In this document: in pieces, positions 1 through 10,547 of the stretch
Position numbering within the stretch: the stretch's first letter is position 1
How the letters are laid out: every line of letters starts with the position of its first letter
Position numbers and translations under genes: made by a program
Notes under the pieces: model-generated
The model's database searches: none
What the model saw: only the letters and a program-made list of their open reading frames with translations
What the model was told of the DNA's origin: nothing
Source of the DNA: Rhizopus arrhizus
Lineage: Eukaryota; Mucoromycota; Mucoromycetes; Mucorales; Rhizopodaceae
Reading direction: 5' to 3'
Length of the DNA: 64,000 nucleotides
NCBI GenBank assembly: GCA_024220505.1
Contig: JAKZZE010000021.1
Coordinates: 992,001 to 1,056,000, forward strand

Positions 1-1828
1 TTGTTTCAACAGAAAAGGCGAAAGCACAACACACCACGTTCTCCATTCATCGGATTTCATATTGCTAAAAGTACTTTCAATCTTGCCTTTTTTTCGTTTT
101 TTTTTGTTTTTTTTTTTTTTTGTTTTTTTTTTTATACAAAAAATTAGTGTTCAGAATTATCACATAATTAATTCTTTTATATTTGTTGCATACCTTTGGA
201 GATTCTGCAGTACTGCGAAGGAATAGCAATTGAAGCTGATTCATCAGCCATGGCTTTGAAATCAGCCGTAGAAAGAAGCCCGTGATCTACCCAAACTTCA
301 ACCATTCGTTTTGGCGTACCTAGAAATAAATTGTGCATAGGATCAACTGTTGTTAACCTTACAACATCAAAGTATTCTAGTCGGTGAAGTTCACTCCATT
401 TACTTCCTGTGTCCGTCTGCAGGGTTCTTTGTTGTGTAATGTGAGTGGCATTGAGCCAAGCATATGCTTCTTGGCGCTGCTGGGTATTGTTTCGCAGAAT
501 CCAATGCTCATCGTCAAAGTCTGAAAAATCTGGCTTTGTTGAATTTGTACCAGTACTGATTCGCGAAAACACAGTGGAACACTTGTTGCAGGCTTTGTGC
601 GCGGATTGACCCATGAATCCAGCTACTTTACGAGCTGCTGGTATATCACAGTTAACGGACATCAAAGCAACACGTACCATCTCACCGTTTCTGTTCTGGT
701 ACGTTGGCATCATCATACCTCCGTACAAGGTATTCAGCTCTGCAATCATTGGTCGCAAGAAGTTTTGGAGCTGGTCATCCGTGGGCTCGCCAGGACCAGG
801 AATCATACCAACCAGGATGATGTTGGAAACCTTCATCCTGGAACTCCTTGGAAGGTTGTTGATAGTGAGATATACACCACCGCAAGAGTAATGCATACCA
901 TCACTAGGTTGAAACCAATCAACGTTCAATGACACCATTAATGATCGTCTTTTATTCACAAATGGCTCCCCAGCTGAGTCGACCATCTCATTCCAGACTC
1001 TACCATCATAAATGTCATACAACACACCTTCCTCCACATATCGACCTCTCCACTGTTCAATTTCTGTTTCAAAGTTCGGACGGACAAAGAACTTCTTCAA
1101 CGTTTCGACAATTGAGTTGTACGGGAACTCAAGGACGGGCTTCAGGCTGCTGCCAACAAAAAGTGAATTACCACATGGGCGCTCTTGTCTGTGGGGGTTG
1201 TTTGCAAACCTGACAAAAGGGCATAGTCGGGTATGCAAACTTCCCGTGTCATAAACACTTCTGCAAAGAGAACAGACAAGGAAACGGGAGACACCACTAC
1301 TGGCAGAGGAATAATTGACCATGGCACGAGCAGTGGAGATCTTTGTAGGAATCTCCATGCCATGGCCAAGGGCACGAACAAAGAAAGAAAGAAAGGCCAA
1401 CAATTCTTCACCGGCTTCAACAGAAAGGTGCTTTGCTTGAAAAAGCACAAGGTAAAGGACCAGGAGATACTCCAGTTGTTGGTCGTTGGTCATTTCTTCT
1501 TCCATGTCGACATCCATGTCAGCATCAAGGTCGAATTCTAAATTTGTTTAATAAAAAAAAAAGGGTGTGTTTATAAATATACCTTCAAACGTGCTTCTTT
1601 CGGTAGAACTGGTGGGTTGCTCGAAGATATTTTCTAATCTTCTTTGTCTCAAAACTATTTTAATTGCACTTTAGTCTTTCTGCATTTCTTTAAAAAAAAT
1701 GTACCTTCTCCAACTTTGTCAATACGCTTATGAGTATTAGCGGTTTTCTTGGCAATCATCTTGAATCCTTCAGGACAGTTGCTGCATTTGGTGCATTGGC
1801 ATTTAACTTTGTTGTTAGTGGCGTTCAT
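1..1828 (-). CDS. Tnp2-family (CACTA / Plavaka-like) transposase, 3' end beyond window
   Basis: I read four exons on the minus strand: 1828-1705, 1654-1583, 1537-194 and 86-1, continuing past the left edge. The introns (50, 45 and 107 nt) begin GT, end AG, and keep the frame in phase 1 at all joins. The start ATG at 1828 opens a short exon with a Cys cluster (CQCTKCSNC), probably metal-binding. The long exon carries hallmark Tnp2 (Transposase_21) segments: DGMHYSCGG..LTINNLPR, NIILVGMIPGPGEP, a CDIPAARK..GFMG block followed by HKACNKC, and DPMHNLFLGT. Exon 4 continues with a DEWRTWC..LSPFLL block, as in Plavaka proteins. These enzymes cut and paste CACTA-type DNA elements. No stop codon or frameshift is visible in this part, so it may encode a working transposase. 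Family is firm; the Plavaka subgroup is inferred. Confidence 0.85.
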
Positions 1829-2280
1829 TTCAAAAAAAAAATTCAGAATTTAGTAGAGGAATAAGATAGAAAAAATGCATGATCAAAAAAACTAAAGCAA
1901 ATATACTAAATTTGGATGTCGGTTCCTAAACAGTAACAGTTTTACGTATTCTAAAGAAATGTTTTTTTTTTTTTTCCTTGTTTTATTTCAGAGAACATAT
2001 TTAACATTGAGGATACAAAAGATATAAAAGAAAATTCAACAATGATTAAAATGTAAGTTTGTAACAACAAAAATAATACCAGGTCTAACGTCGTTTTTCT
2101 TTTTTTTTTTTCTTTTTATATTAAGGATTTCTAATGGAACACAAACGGATGACGAACATGAACCTCATGAGCAAAGGTGTTCTTTCCAACACGATAAAAC
2201 TATAAGAATATCAAACTTATATTATTGCTTATTGCTGAAAAGTCTTTTTTGATAAAGAAAGTTAGTAATGTTAACATCTC

Positions 2281-2315
2281 TAATGGCTAATGGCTAATGG
2301 CTAATGGCTAATGGC
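2281..2315. repeat. TAATGGC minisatellite, 5 units
   Basis: Five perfect copies of the heptamer TAATGGC in the 5' arm of element P0. The homologous positions in the related elements hold four units (22751-22778, then a degenerate one) and three units (30419-30439), so copy number varies between family members. Confidence 0.9.
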
Positions 2316-3173
2316 AATTTACACCCATATGCAAACATAAAGTAAGTAATGAACTAGTATAAGCTTAAAAACATATATTCTTTTATATTATCTGTCATAA
2401 AAAAATAATAAAGCAATCTATTTACTTGAAAAACAAAAAAATTGCGCTTGTATCTATTAATTATAACTGCCTTGTAACAAAACGTGAACAGAGCTTCATT
2501 TTTTTATTCTTTTTAGAATATACAAGTATTCTTTTGTTATAACGTAAAAGTATTTACATTTTTATAAAACATGTTTACTGTTAGGTTATTGTTTTCATTT
2601 GAATAAGGAACTTTTTATTGCTATGCTCTTTTTTTTTTTTTTTTTTTTCACTAGGTCTTTTTTTTTTAACTGTCTTTTTTTTACTTTTAATTTTCCAGCT
2701 TCTTTTTTTTTCCCAAACGCAACTATTTTGTTACGTTCTGTTACACATTTCTAATGAGCTAAGCTAAAGATCACAGACTACCTTCCTAATATGTATTTTT
2801 TTGACCAAAATAATCACAATGTGCTTTTGATTTCCGCATTTTGCCCTCAAAAATAAAAAAAAAGAAGATATCGGTCTTTCAACGATAGAGGAGAACAGGC
2901 TTTCCAAAAAGAGACTATTTGAAAAAAAAAAAGACACTTTTTTAAAACATGAATAACTCTATGAATACTTGCACCACAAAAAAAATAATAAAATTGTTGA
3001 ATTTCTTTATTTTTTTCGCACCTAAATCTTTTTTCAAAATTCAAAAAGGTGCAATACAGAGCATTTTAATTTTTTTCGTTTATTCAAAGTTATTCAAATC
3101 GTTGATTTTTTGATGTTGGAAATGATTGACAATGACTGAGAACGCTGAAAATCACCAATTATTTGCAGTGAAA

Positions 3174-4356
3174 CACTGCACATAATTGTTATTTACAAAG
3201 TATGATAGCCCTCAGATATACCTCAGTTAATTGGGATTTATCATATTTAATGCAGCGTTATTGCAGTATGCCAAGTTGAGCCTGTTTACGTTGAATGTTA
3301 ACTATTTCAGTGCGATAACCAAGTATCACTGTTTGGCAACGCGCCGCTTCATTATTCTTTTAACGATGAAACACAAGCATGATGCCTTTCTATTGGACCT
3401 TACATGCTTGCGTTTCTCTTTAATACCACTTCTTTATTGGCTTGTTACCTTTTCCTAATGCTTCCTTATTCGTCTGTTGCTCTTTAGCGATGCTTCCTTA
3501 TTGGCTTATTATGGCTATATTTAGCTTTGGATGATTTATATTGGGAAATAAAATAGGCTTAAAACACGGTATTATTGGTCAAAAATGTAGTTTTATTCAT
3601 TTATTTTTGGGCATTATTGCCATATTGATTATATATTATTGGTTCATTCCAGTATTATAAAAGGGTAAGGGAAGGAGGGAAAGCGAGCAGGGGATCCATG
3701 GAAACGATTAAATATAAAATTTAAACAGTAGATGCAAAAAAGAAAAAAAAAAAAAGAAGATACACTTACCTTGACCATAGAAGCAGCAAACAAAAGAGCG
3801 TAGTAAATAAAGCCTATAAAGAAAAGCGCGCCAGTAGTAAAAAAAAATCCAAAGCTATAACAGGTTATAGACAACAGGGAGCAACAGAAGCCAAAGCATC
3901 TAAAATTGTATAAAATAAAATATTAATGAAAGTAAACCATGGTATACTTGATATATTTACATTGAAGCTCTTTTACTAACAAAACAGGATGACAAGATAT
4001 CCATAAAGCTTCAGCCACGAACTAAAGGAATCTAACTTTACTTTTAATAAAGGTTACTGAAAGATATGAATGTATTTACCTTTTGAGTAGATATGCAGAG
4101 AACCAAAGGAACTACAGCAGCCATGGATACATGTATGAATGCCTACTACAGCATGTTAGAACCAAAGTTTTCTTTTTTTTTTTCTTTTTTTTTACTTACC
4201 TTGCGATAACCGGAGTGATGTTGAAAAAGGAAATTGCTGAACAAAAAGAAAAAAAAAAGGAACAAAATTTCGAAAAGGAAATCTTTTTATATTTTTTTTT
4301 TTGCTATACTAAGACTGAGTTTCATTGTAAACTCGATAATATTTAAGAAAGATTCA
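3174..4356. other. Left arm of element E2, no certain gene
   Basis: AT-rich subterminal sequence with degenerate repeats such as the two ATGCTTCCTTATT copies between about 3450 and 3505. On the minus strand between 4345 and 3770 there are several plausible GT..AG junctions (for example CAAG/GTAAGT at about 4201 and CAAG/GTAAGT at about 3770) bounding short hydrophobic open segments. I can join them in more than one way, so I do not call a gene. The last bases before 4357 form the original 5' flank of the coiled-coil gene at 12825. Confidence 0.4.
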
Positions 4357-4408
4357 ATTGTATGTTGTGCCTAACACAATCCTTGTTGCCTTCGCTTCGG
4401 ACTCCGAA

Positions 4409-4496
4409 GTGGTACAAGCTCTCTGAGCCACGCTTTATTTTCAGTACATAAATTTTTTTAAAAAATAATAATCCCTATTTCCTCAGATCTTTCTAA
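4409..4496 (+). repeat. Left inverted terminal repeat of the DIRS element
   Basis: The stretch from GTGGTACAAGCTCTCTGAG to CCTCAGATCTTTC is repeated in reverse complement at 12658-12743 almost perfectly. The unique left tip is 4357-4408. Confidence 0.9.
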
Positions 4497-4899
4497 GCCG
4501 CGCATTCGTGGAAAAAATTATGAGTGATCAAAACGACACTAATGCTGAACAACCAACTTTTACTCAAAGCCAAGTGGAACAAATCATCGAACTCGTCACT
4601 AGAAGAGTACGAGAAACTCAAGTACAGGAAGCCGAAGAACGCGCCCGAGGAATTCCTCTCCCTTCCGCCATCTTCGAAGAATTGGATCATTACGCCGCAG
4701 CAGACAATTTACAAAAAGCAATCCAAAAATTTAAAAAAGAAGTTCCTAAATACAACAACGAGGAGTGGGTTACCGCAGAGACGATTAACCCCAACTTCAT
4801 TAACGACCTCAAACAACACAAAGTGGATTCTGTACAACTCACCAATACCATCCATAGACTCACAGACACTACACAAGTTCAGGCTAAGGCGGCCACATA

Positions 4900-6524
4900 C
4901 AGTGGGTGAAAAAACTCTAAAAACGTCAAACATTTTTTCTGTCTTTAGCCTCTGTGAGCATGTATAGTGACTTAGATGATGCAACAACTTTATGACATGC
5001 TTGTTTGACTTTCTGTTACATCTCATGAAGTTTTCAATCGCAGAATATTATTTAACAGTCCGCAAAAGCGGTGGAAGTGTTGTAGGTTTATTTTTAGAGT
5101 TTTTTCCTTTTACTTTTATTATGTTATAGATGACTTAATACTTCGTAGTTCCACCATTGGCATCGATTACTGCCTTAATACGCGCAGGCATAGTGTCAAT
5201 ATACCTTCTGGAAACTTCTTTGTCGAAGGAGTTCCATTCCTTTTCAACTCTTTCCCACAATTCATGAACACCTTTGGCTTTCTTGTCATATAACGATAGC
5301 TTCAACTTCAAATGATGCCAAAGATGCTCAATAGGGTTAAGAGCAGGAATTTGAGCTGGCTAGTCATCAATATAGTTCACTCTATTAGCTTTTAGCCATT
5401 CGATGGTTGACTTGGAACGATGCTTTGGATCACCATCGTGCTGAAAGTATGCTGTAGACCAATCCATATCATAGTATTCCATTGTTTTCCGAAGTGTTGT
5501 GTCCAATATTTGCTGGTAAAGATCCGAGTTCATAGTTCCATCATATATTTAACAGGCGTACGCAGGTCCCTCATAGGTCAAGCACCCCCACATCATTAAA
5601 CTACCGCCTCCATGCTTGGCTGTTACGTCGATATGGTGAGGCTTAAGAGGGTCCCCTGGTCTTGACCAATAATACTTACATCCGTCAGAGCCCCAAATGT
5701 TGAATTTTGTTTCATCAGAGAACACTACACGTCGCCAGTCATCTGTAGTCCAGTTTTGGTACTTTTTGGCCCATGCTAGCCGTCTCTTCATGTGGTTTGC
5801 GGTTAACAAAGGCTTTTTGATCTTAATCGCAGAAAAGAGGTTCATCGATTTCAATACGTTTATAGCAGTTTTGTATGATATGGAATACCCCAGCTCCATG
5901 AGTTTGTCATACACTTCCCTCACAGTCTTGAGTTGGCCTTGTACAACCTGAATTTTGATGAATCTCTTCGTCTGAGCGGACACAACCATCGGCCTACCAC
6001 CAAGTCCAGGCTGTCGGTTAGGAAAAAACTTGTTCGCATAGTTATTAACTGTTGCATACGTAACCCCAAAGCGGTTTGCAACATCCATAGAGTCTTTTCC
6101 GGAAAGTAGAGCGGGCTTTATATCGTTTTTGATGTCAGCTGAGAGAGATTTAGGCATGATTGAAGTGTTTAGGAAATTTAAAAAATTAAACGGAAAAATT
6201 TGAAGAAAAAAAGAAAAATGATTTTTTTATACTTTCGGAGCCCTTATGGCTCATAATATGTCAATAAAAGTCCGCAAAGTCTGTCGGTCGGTCCGTGTAT
6301 CCGACATTTATGGAAGTGAAAAAACTCTAAAAATAAACCAGTCTCCTTTTAGCAGTTGATTCCGGATCAATATTTACGATCTGAGATTGAAATTACAGCA
6401 TACGATATGTTACTATCAGTGCTACATATGTGCAAAATTTCACGATGATACACCTATTTGGTAAAACAGAACAACCAAAAACGCTAATAATATTATAACG
6501 TTTTTAGAGTTTTTTCACCCACTG
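4900..6524 (-). mobile_element. Tc1-like DNA transposon inside the DIRS gag
   Basis: Terminal inverted repeats CAGTGGGTGAAAAAACTC at both ends and TA duplications at 4898-4899 and 6525-6526. Length 1625 bp. Each arm also contains an internal copy of the terminal motif in opposite orientation (about 5084-5107 and 6313-6338), so each arm can fold back on itself. It holds one transposase gene with two stop codons. Confidence 0.93.
5139..6157 (-). pseudogene. Tc1-like transposase with two nonsense codons
   Basis: A reading frame of about 340 codons starts at ATG 6157 (MPKSLSAD). It shows an N-terminal helix-turn-helix region, a GGRP linker, then the DDE catalytic domain: VFSDETKFNIWG supplies the first Asp, FQHDGDPKH the second, ALNPIEHLW the Glu, 35 residues after the second Asp by hand count. 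Two stops interrupt it: TAA at 5549-5551, where the related copy at 13825 has Gln, and TAG near 5359, where relatives have Trp (DWPAQ). Both are consistent with C-to-T or G-to-A transitions. The rest of the frame is open, so inactivation looks recent. Confidence 0.88.
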
Positions 6525-6928
6525 TACATCTACGAGAAACTCGACTTTCTTTGCTCCAGGGGCTTCCAACCAGGAGACGAAGAAATCATTAAACGAGAAG
6601 TCGAATCTCTTAGAAAACTCGCCATATATGGATTTGGATCAGCAAAACTCCAAGAGGCAGATGCAAGAGACATTACTCTCAAAGCCATTAAATTACCCTC
6701 AACTCTTAAACACTTGGAACCCCAACAGTCAAATGGGGAGAAAAAATACGCCTTTGACGACGACTTTTTGGAACGATACTATGACGAATCATTTAAGCAA
6801 CGACTCACTACTCAAACAGCCAATAGTAGAGGAGGTCAACACCATCGATTTACCACAAACGGAAATGGAAATCGAGGACGAGGATACAGTTTTAGGTCCC
6901 GCCCTTTTCGGGGTCGAGGCCGTGGAAC

Positions 6929-8869
6929 GTGGTCTCACCAGACTCAAGAAAACCTTTCTCATGTCCAAACAGCAAACAACAACTCCAGCGACACAGCCCA
7001 ATAACTCTGGAGCGCACCAACATATCACCACCTACCAACTCACTGATTCAGCACGAGCAACAGCCCAAATTGATTCACCATCAACATCAACCAAAAACAA
7101 TACAAACTTCAACCAATCAACAGAAAAATTACTCCATTCCAGAGGATGGGATCTTACCCGGTGGTCGTCTCATTCACTTCGCGAACAATTGGAAGAAGAT
7201 CACGAGCCACTCCTGGCCACTGTCAGTGATCCAAAACGGATATCAATTACAATTTGTCAAGAAACCATCACCTTGGAAATTAAAGAAGATTCACCACTCA
7301 CCAACAGACCAAATGGCTGTAGATGCTGCGATAGAGAAGTTTATAAAGGCCGGAATTATTTATCAATCACCGACCCAGAACAGAGACTATCTATCAAACT
7401 TCTTCACGATCCAAGAACCTACGAAACGACGACCAATTTTAGATTGTACCAACCAGAACAAATTTCTTCAAATTCAACATTTCAAGATGGAAGGAATCCC
7501 TGCTCTGAGGGATATAATCGAAAAGGACGACTACCTGTGCAAGATCGATTTAAAGGATGCCTACGTAGTCGTACCTATCCACAAAGACTCACAACCTTTT
7601 CTAGCTTTGGAAAATCGAGGTATTGTTTATAATTATGCATCTCTAGCTTTCGGCTTGAGCTTGGCTCCAAGGATTTTCACCAAACTAATGCGTTACGCCG
7701 TAGAACCACTTCGCGCCCAAGGAATACGTTTGATATACTACCTGGACGACATCTGCATCTTAGAGAAATCGAAGATCAAGATGACGGAAATGATAAATCT
7801 GGTGATCAAACACCTCCAGGGGCTTGGGTTCCTAATCAATATGGAAAAGAGTGTGATCATACCGAACAAGGTTCAAGAATTTTTAGGATTCAAGATAAAC
7901 TCCAGGGAGATGAAGATTTCCCTGCCACAAACCAAGGTCAACAAACTTTTACAACGAATCAAACAAGCGGAGACAAATGCAACACGATGATGCAGGTGGA
8001 TAGCAGGATTATTGGGCAAGATTACATCAGTCATACCAGCGATTGCGGAAGCCCTTCTTCATATTCGTCATATTCAACGGGATCTGGCTCGAAGCTTACA
8101 GTTAGCGCATCATCGTTGGGATCAACCCTGTCAACTATCAGCCAAGTCACTGATGGAGATTCAATGGTGGAAACAGAACTTGATGCAGAAGAACGGACTA
8201 CCTATTCATCAAATTCAATTATCTCAGACAGCCTTAACAGTCCATGTGGACGCATCCGACACGGGATGGGGAGTTCACAGCCAAGTGATCAGCAAGGCAG
8301 GATATTGGACCGAAAAAGAAAAAGCATATTCAACCAATGTGAGGGAGTTGACAGCAATATACTATGCCCTACTACTCCACGTAAGAAATTCAAGGGTAAA
8401 AGAGATCAATCTTCACACAGACAACATGACAGCATTAAAGTATGTGACGAAGTCGGGGGGGACGGCTTCAGTACTACTACAGGACTTAGCAATACAGATA
8501 CAGGACCTATGCAATCAACACCAGCTGAATGTTCGTTACCATCATGTGGCGGGAGTGAGGAACACGGAAGCAGACATCCTCAGTCGAGTCAAACAACCTC
8601 TGTACGAGTCATCGATTCCAAAAACCTTTTACAACCTTCTGAAGGGCAGATGGGGAAGACGATGGAAGATAGATGCTTTTGCGGCCTCACAGAACAATCA
8701 ACTCAAAAAATATTGGAGCATGAACAACGACCCGTTTGCCAACAAGATAGATGCCTTTCAACAAACCTGGACCAGAAACGACCTTTATATATTCCCTCCG
8801 TGGAAGCTGATTCCGCGAATTTTGCGAAAACTCAAATCAGACAAAACCAGGGAAGTTGAAGTGTTTTAA
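6929..8869 (+). pseudogene. DIRS reverse transcriptase-RNase H polyprotein with one in-frame TGA
   Basis: The frame overlaps the end of gag in the -1 register and has no ATG near its start, so it is probably reached by frameshift. RT motifs are clear: LCKIDLKDAYVVVPIH, a YASLAFGLSLAPRIFTK block, and YYLDDICI with the catalytic YLDD at about 7737. The LGFKINS..MKISLP signature is typical of DIRS and related elements. A TGA at 7988-7990 interrupts the frame. Reading on in the same frame gives RNase H (VDASDTGWG, REL..IYYAL, HTDNMTALKY, HHVAGVRNTEADILSR). A DIRS-type tail follows (WKIDAFAASQN, then DAFQQTW and LYIFPPW), ending at 8869. CGA-to-TGA would explain the stop. The product copies element RNA into DNA. 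Confidence 0.85.
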
Positions 8870-9157
8870 GTATTCAAAAATAAGATAAAGAAGAATTAAC
8901 GAGACCGAACAATAGCTCTAAAGTCGAATACTTTTATTAAAGAAAGATTTCAAGGCTATTTATATTAGTTGAGCAAGACCTGAGATTAGATGACAAAAAT
9001 AGTTACGACCGATATGATTTGACATGTATAAGAAAAATTTTATAAACTGATGTTAATAATCAACTGTTGAGATGAAAGTGAAACTTGGCTGTTTAGGGCA
9101 GTGATAATTATCAGGTTCTATTCTTATTCAAACTCATTTGTAAAGATTTAGTCCAGA
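8870..9157. other. Non-coding spacer in the DIRS element
   Basis: 288 bp between the RNase H stop and the recombinase ATG. AT-rich with no open frame of note; it may contain a promoter for the recombinase, but I see no decisive motif. Confidence 0.5.
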
Positions 9158-10481
9158 ATGATAAGTCTGTATCTTATTGACATGTCAAAACATGACAGAA
9201 GTGACACTGGTAACACCTCTATGGACAAGTCAATTTTGGTTCCCAATGCTACTCAGGATGAAACACCTCAGCGAGCCAATAATTTGGAAGACAAGCCGAT
9301 GGAATCTTATCGCGTGGCACTTATCAACAACAAGCGGAAGGGCTTGGGCATGAGTGACCAATTAATATCTCACCTCAACAAGGCCAACAGACCATCGACC
9401 ACCAAGTTATACAATACAGCTTGGACGAAGTCTTCCAACTGGTGCATTGCCCAGCAATTGGATCCCGAAATATATGACATTCACCAAGTACTGAAGTTTT
9501 TAACTGCATTCTCCCATCTTTCACCTTCCACTTTAAATGGATATAGGTCCTCTATTGCGTCTGTCTTCAATATTCTTTTTCCCGACTCTACTCCTCTGGC
9601 TGAAGATCCGGACATTATTGCCTTTTTTAGGGCGAAAAGACAATGCACAACAATCATTCCAAAATTAACTGACCTTGAATCTTGGGATACTGATATCCTC
9701 ACGCATTACATCCAGAAAAACTTGTCCCCGTCCGAAAGGTTATCCTTGTATGATTTACAACAGAAACTGGTTTTACTCCTCTGCCTGCACACAATGTGGC
9801 GACCTCGAAGTGATATTGGCCGTTTACAATTCCGGGATACGTTGTTGCGTTATGCTCAAACAGATCAAACGTTGTCGGGCGTCGTTTTACATATCAGGGA
9901 ACCCAAGGAAGCTCAACAAAAAACAATTCAATTAGGTCTTTTGAGTGATGATCAAACGCCAGAACTCTGTGTCGTTCGTTGTTTGGAGCGGTTTATTCAA
10001 GAAACCAAAGCTTTTCGTACCAATCTACCTGAAGATCATACGTTGCTATTAACATATCTCAACAAACCCGATGAAACTCCTCCAACAAGCATCAAGGGAA
10101 AGACGGTGGCTGCATGGGTCAAGAGACACATGGCAAAGGCTGGTATCTCAGAAGACTATTCTGCCCATTCAATTCGAGCAGCATGTAGTACAAAAGCAGT
10201 CCCAAAGAGGTATCTCTATTCCAATGGTTAAAAACCATGCTGGTTGGTCTCTCAATTCAAATACTTTTGAAAAATACTACCTCAAACCCGTCGGTCAAGA
10301 ACACGAGAGCACTGTTATCCAGAATTCAATTTTTGCTCAGACTGAAAAACGTACCACTTCGGAGTCCGAAGCGAAGGCAACAAGGATTGTGTTAGGCACA
10401 ACATACAATACTACAGTTGCCGGAGCGAAGGATGAAGAAGTGGTACACACCCAACCCTGGTTCAAGAGATGGTTCTCTTAA
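9158..10481 (+). pseudogene. DIRS tyrosine recombinase, one frameshift
   Basis: ATG at 9158. The N-terminal SAM-like/core-binding part (about residues 65-150) has the pattern STTKLYNTAW..W and LSPSTLNGYRSSIASV. The catalytic domain shows the first Arg in TMWRPRSDIGRL, HSIRAACSTKA with the His-x-x-Arg pair, and HAGWS followed by NTFEKYYL with the nucleophilic Tyr. A 1-nt insertion in a run of C at about 10200-10203 throws the frame out between STKAV and ISIPMVKNHAGW. The C-terminal frame then runs to a stop at 10481, across the internal complementary region. These enzymes integrate circular cDNA without DDE chemistry. One base change would restore a full frame, so the lesion looks young. Confidence 0.88.
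10351..10446. repeat. DIRS internal complementary region
   Basis: Positions 10351-10409 are the reverse complement of the left tip (4357-4415). Positions 10407-10446 are the reverse complement of the right tip (12737-12776). They overlap by AAT, the complement of the ATT seen at both element ends. This is the template DIRS elements use to join their ends into a circle. It overlaps the C-terminal codons of the recombinase. Confidence 0.92.
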
Positions 10482-10547
10482 ACTTCTTTACACTTATACT
10501 TATATGTTTATCAAATCCCTCCCAGAAAAAAAAAAAAAATTGAATTA

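Larger units (their letters stand above)
1..3170 (-). mobile_element. CACTG-terminated (Plavaka/CACTA-like) DNA transposon, partial (element P0)
   Basis: The transposase gene lies inside. The element's 5' terminus is at 3170: read on the minus strand it begins CACTGCAAATAATTGG. That matches the termini of the two non-autonomous elements at 17665-23631 and 28664-31284. The first 3-bp flank is AAA. Positions 1829-3170 are non-coding and T-rich, with a 7-bp minisatellite at 2281. About 1.1 kb of this arm (roughly 1960-3060) is homologous to about 22430-23540 and about 30090-31200, so the non-autonomous copies look derived from this kind of element. The other end is outside the window. Confidence 0.7.
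4520..7004 (+). pseudogene. DIRS gag-like ORF, split by a Tc1 insertion
   Basis: The ATG at 4520 opens a frame to 4899, where a Tc1 element enters at a TA. Removing 4900-6524 and one TA rejoins the frame exactly at 6527, and it continues to a stop at 7002-7004, giving a protein of roughly 286 aa. The C-terminal part is rich in Arg and Gly (RGRGYSF..RPFRGRGRG), an RGG-like RNA-binding tail, which suits a capsid/nucleocapsid role. The N-terminal half is polar and probably helical. Zinc knuckles are absent. The earlier GTG at 4508 is in frame but ATG 4520 is the natural start. The RT frame overlaps its end in the -1 frame. Confidence 0.7.

Noticed and set aside
3644..4345. Chain of short minus-strand exons for a membrane protein
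   Set aside because: Several splice junctions look good but at least two incompatible reading-frame paths are possible, one ending after about 46 codons.
6628..7632. 334-codon plus-strand frame in the DIRS element
   Set aside because: It overlaps gag and RT in the third frame and has low-complexity, Thr/Gln-rich content without motifs. The overlapping frames have clear gag and RT signatures.
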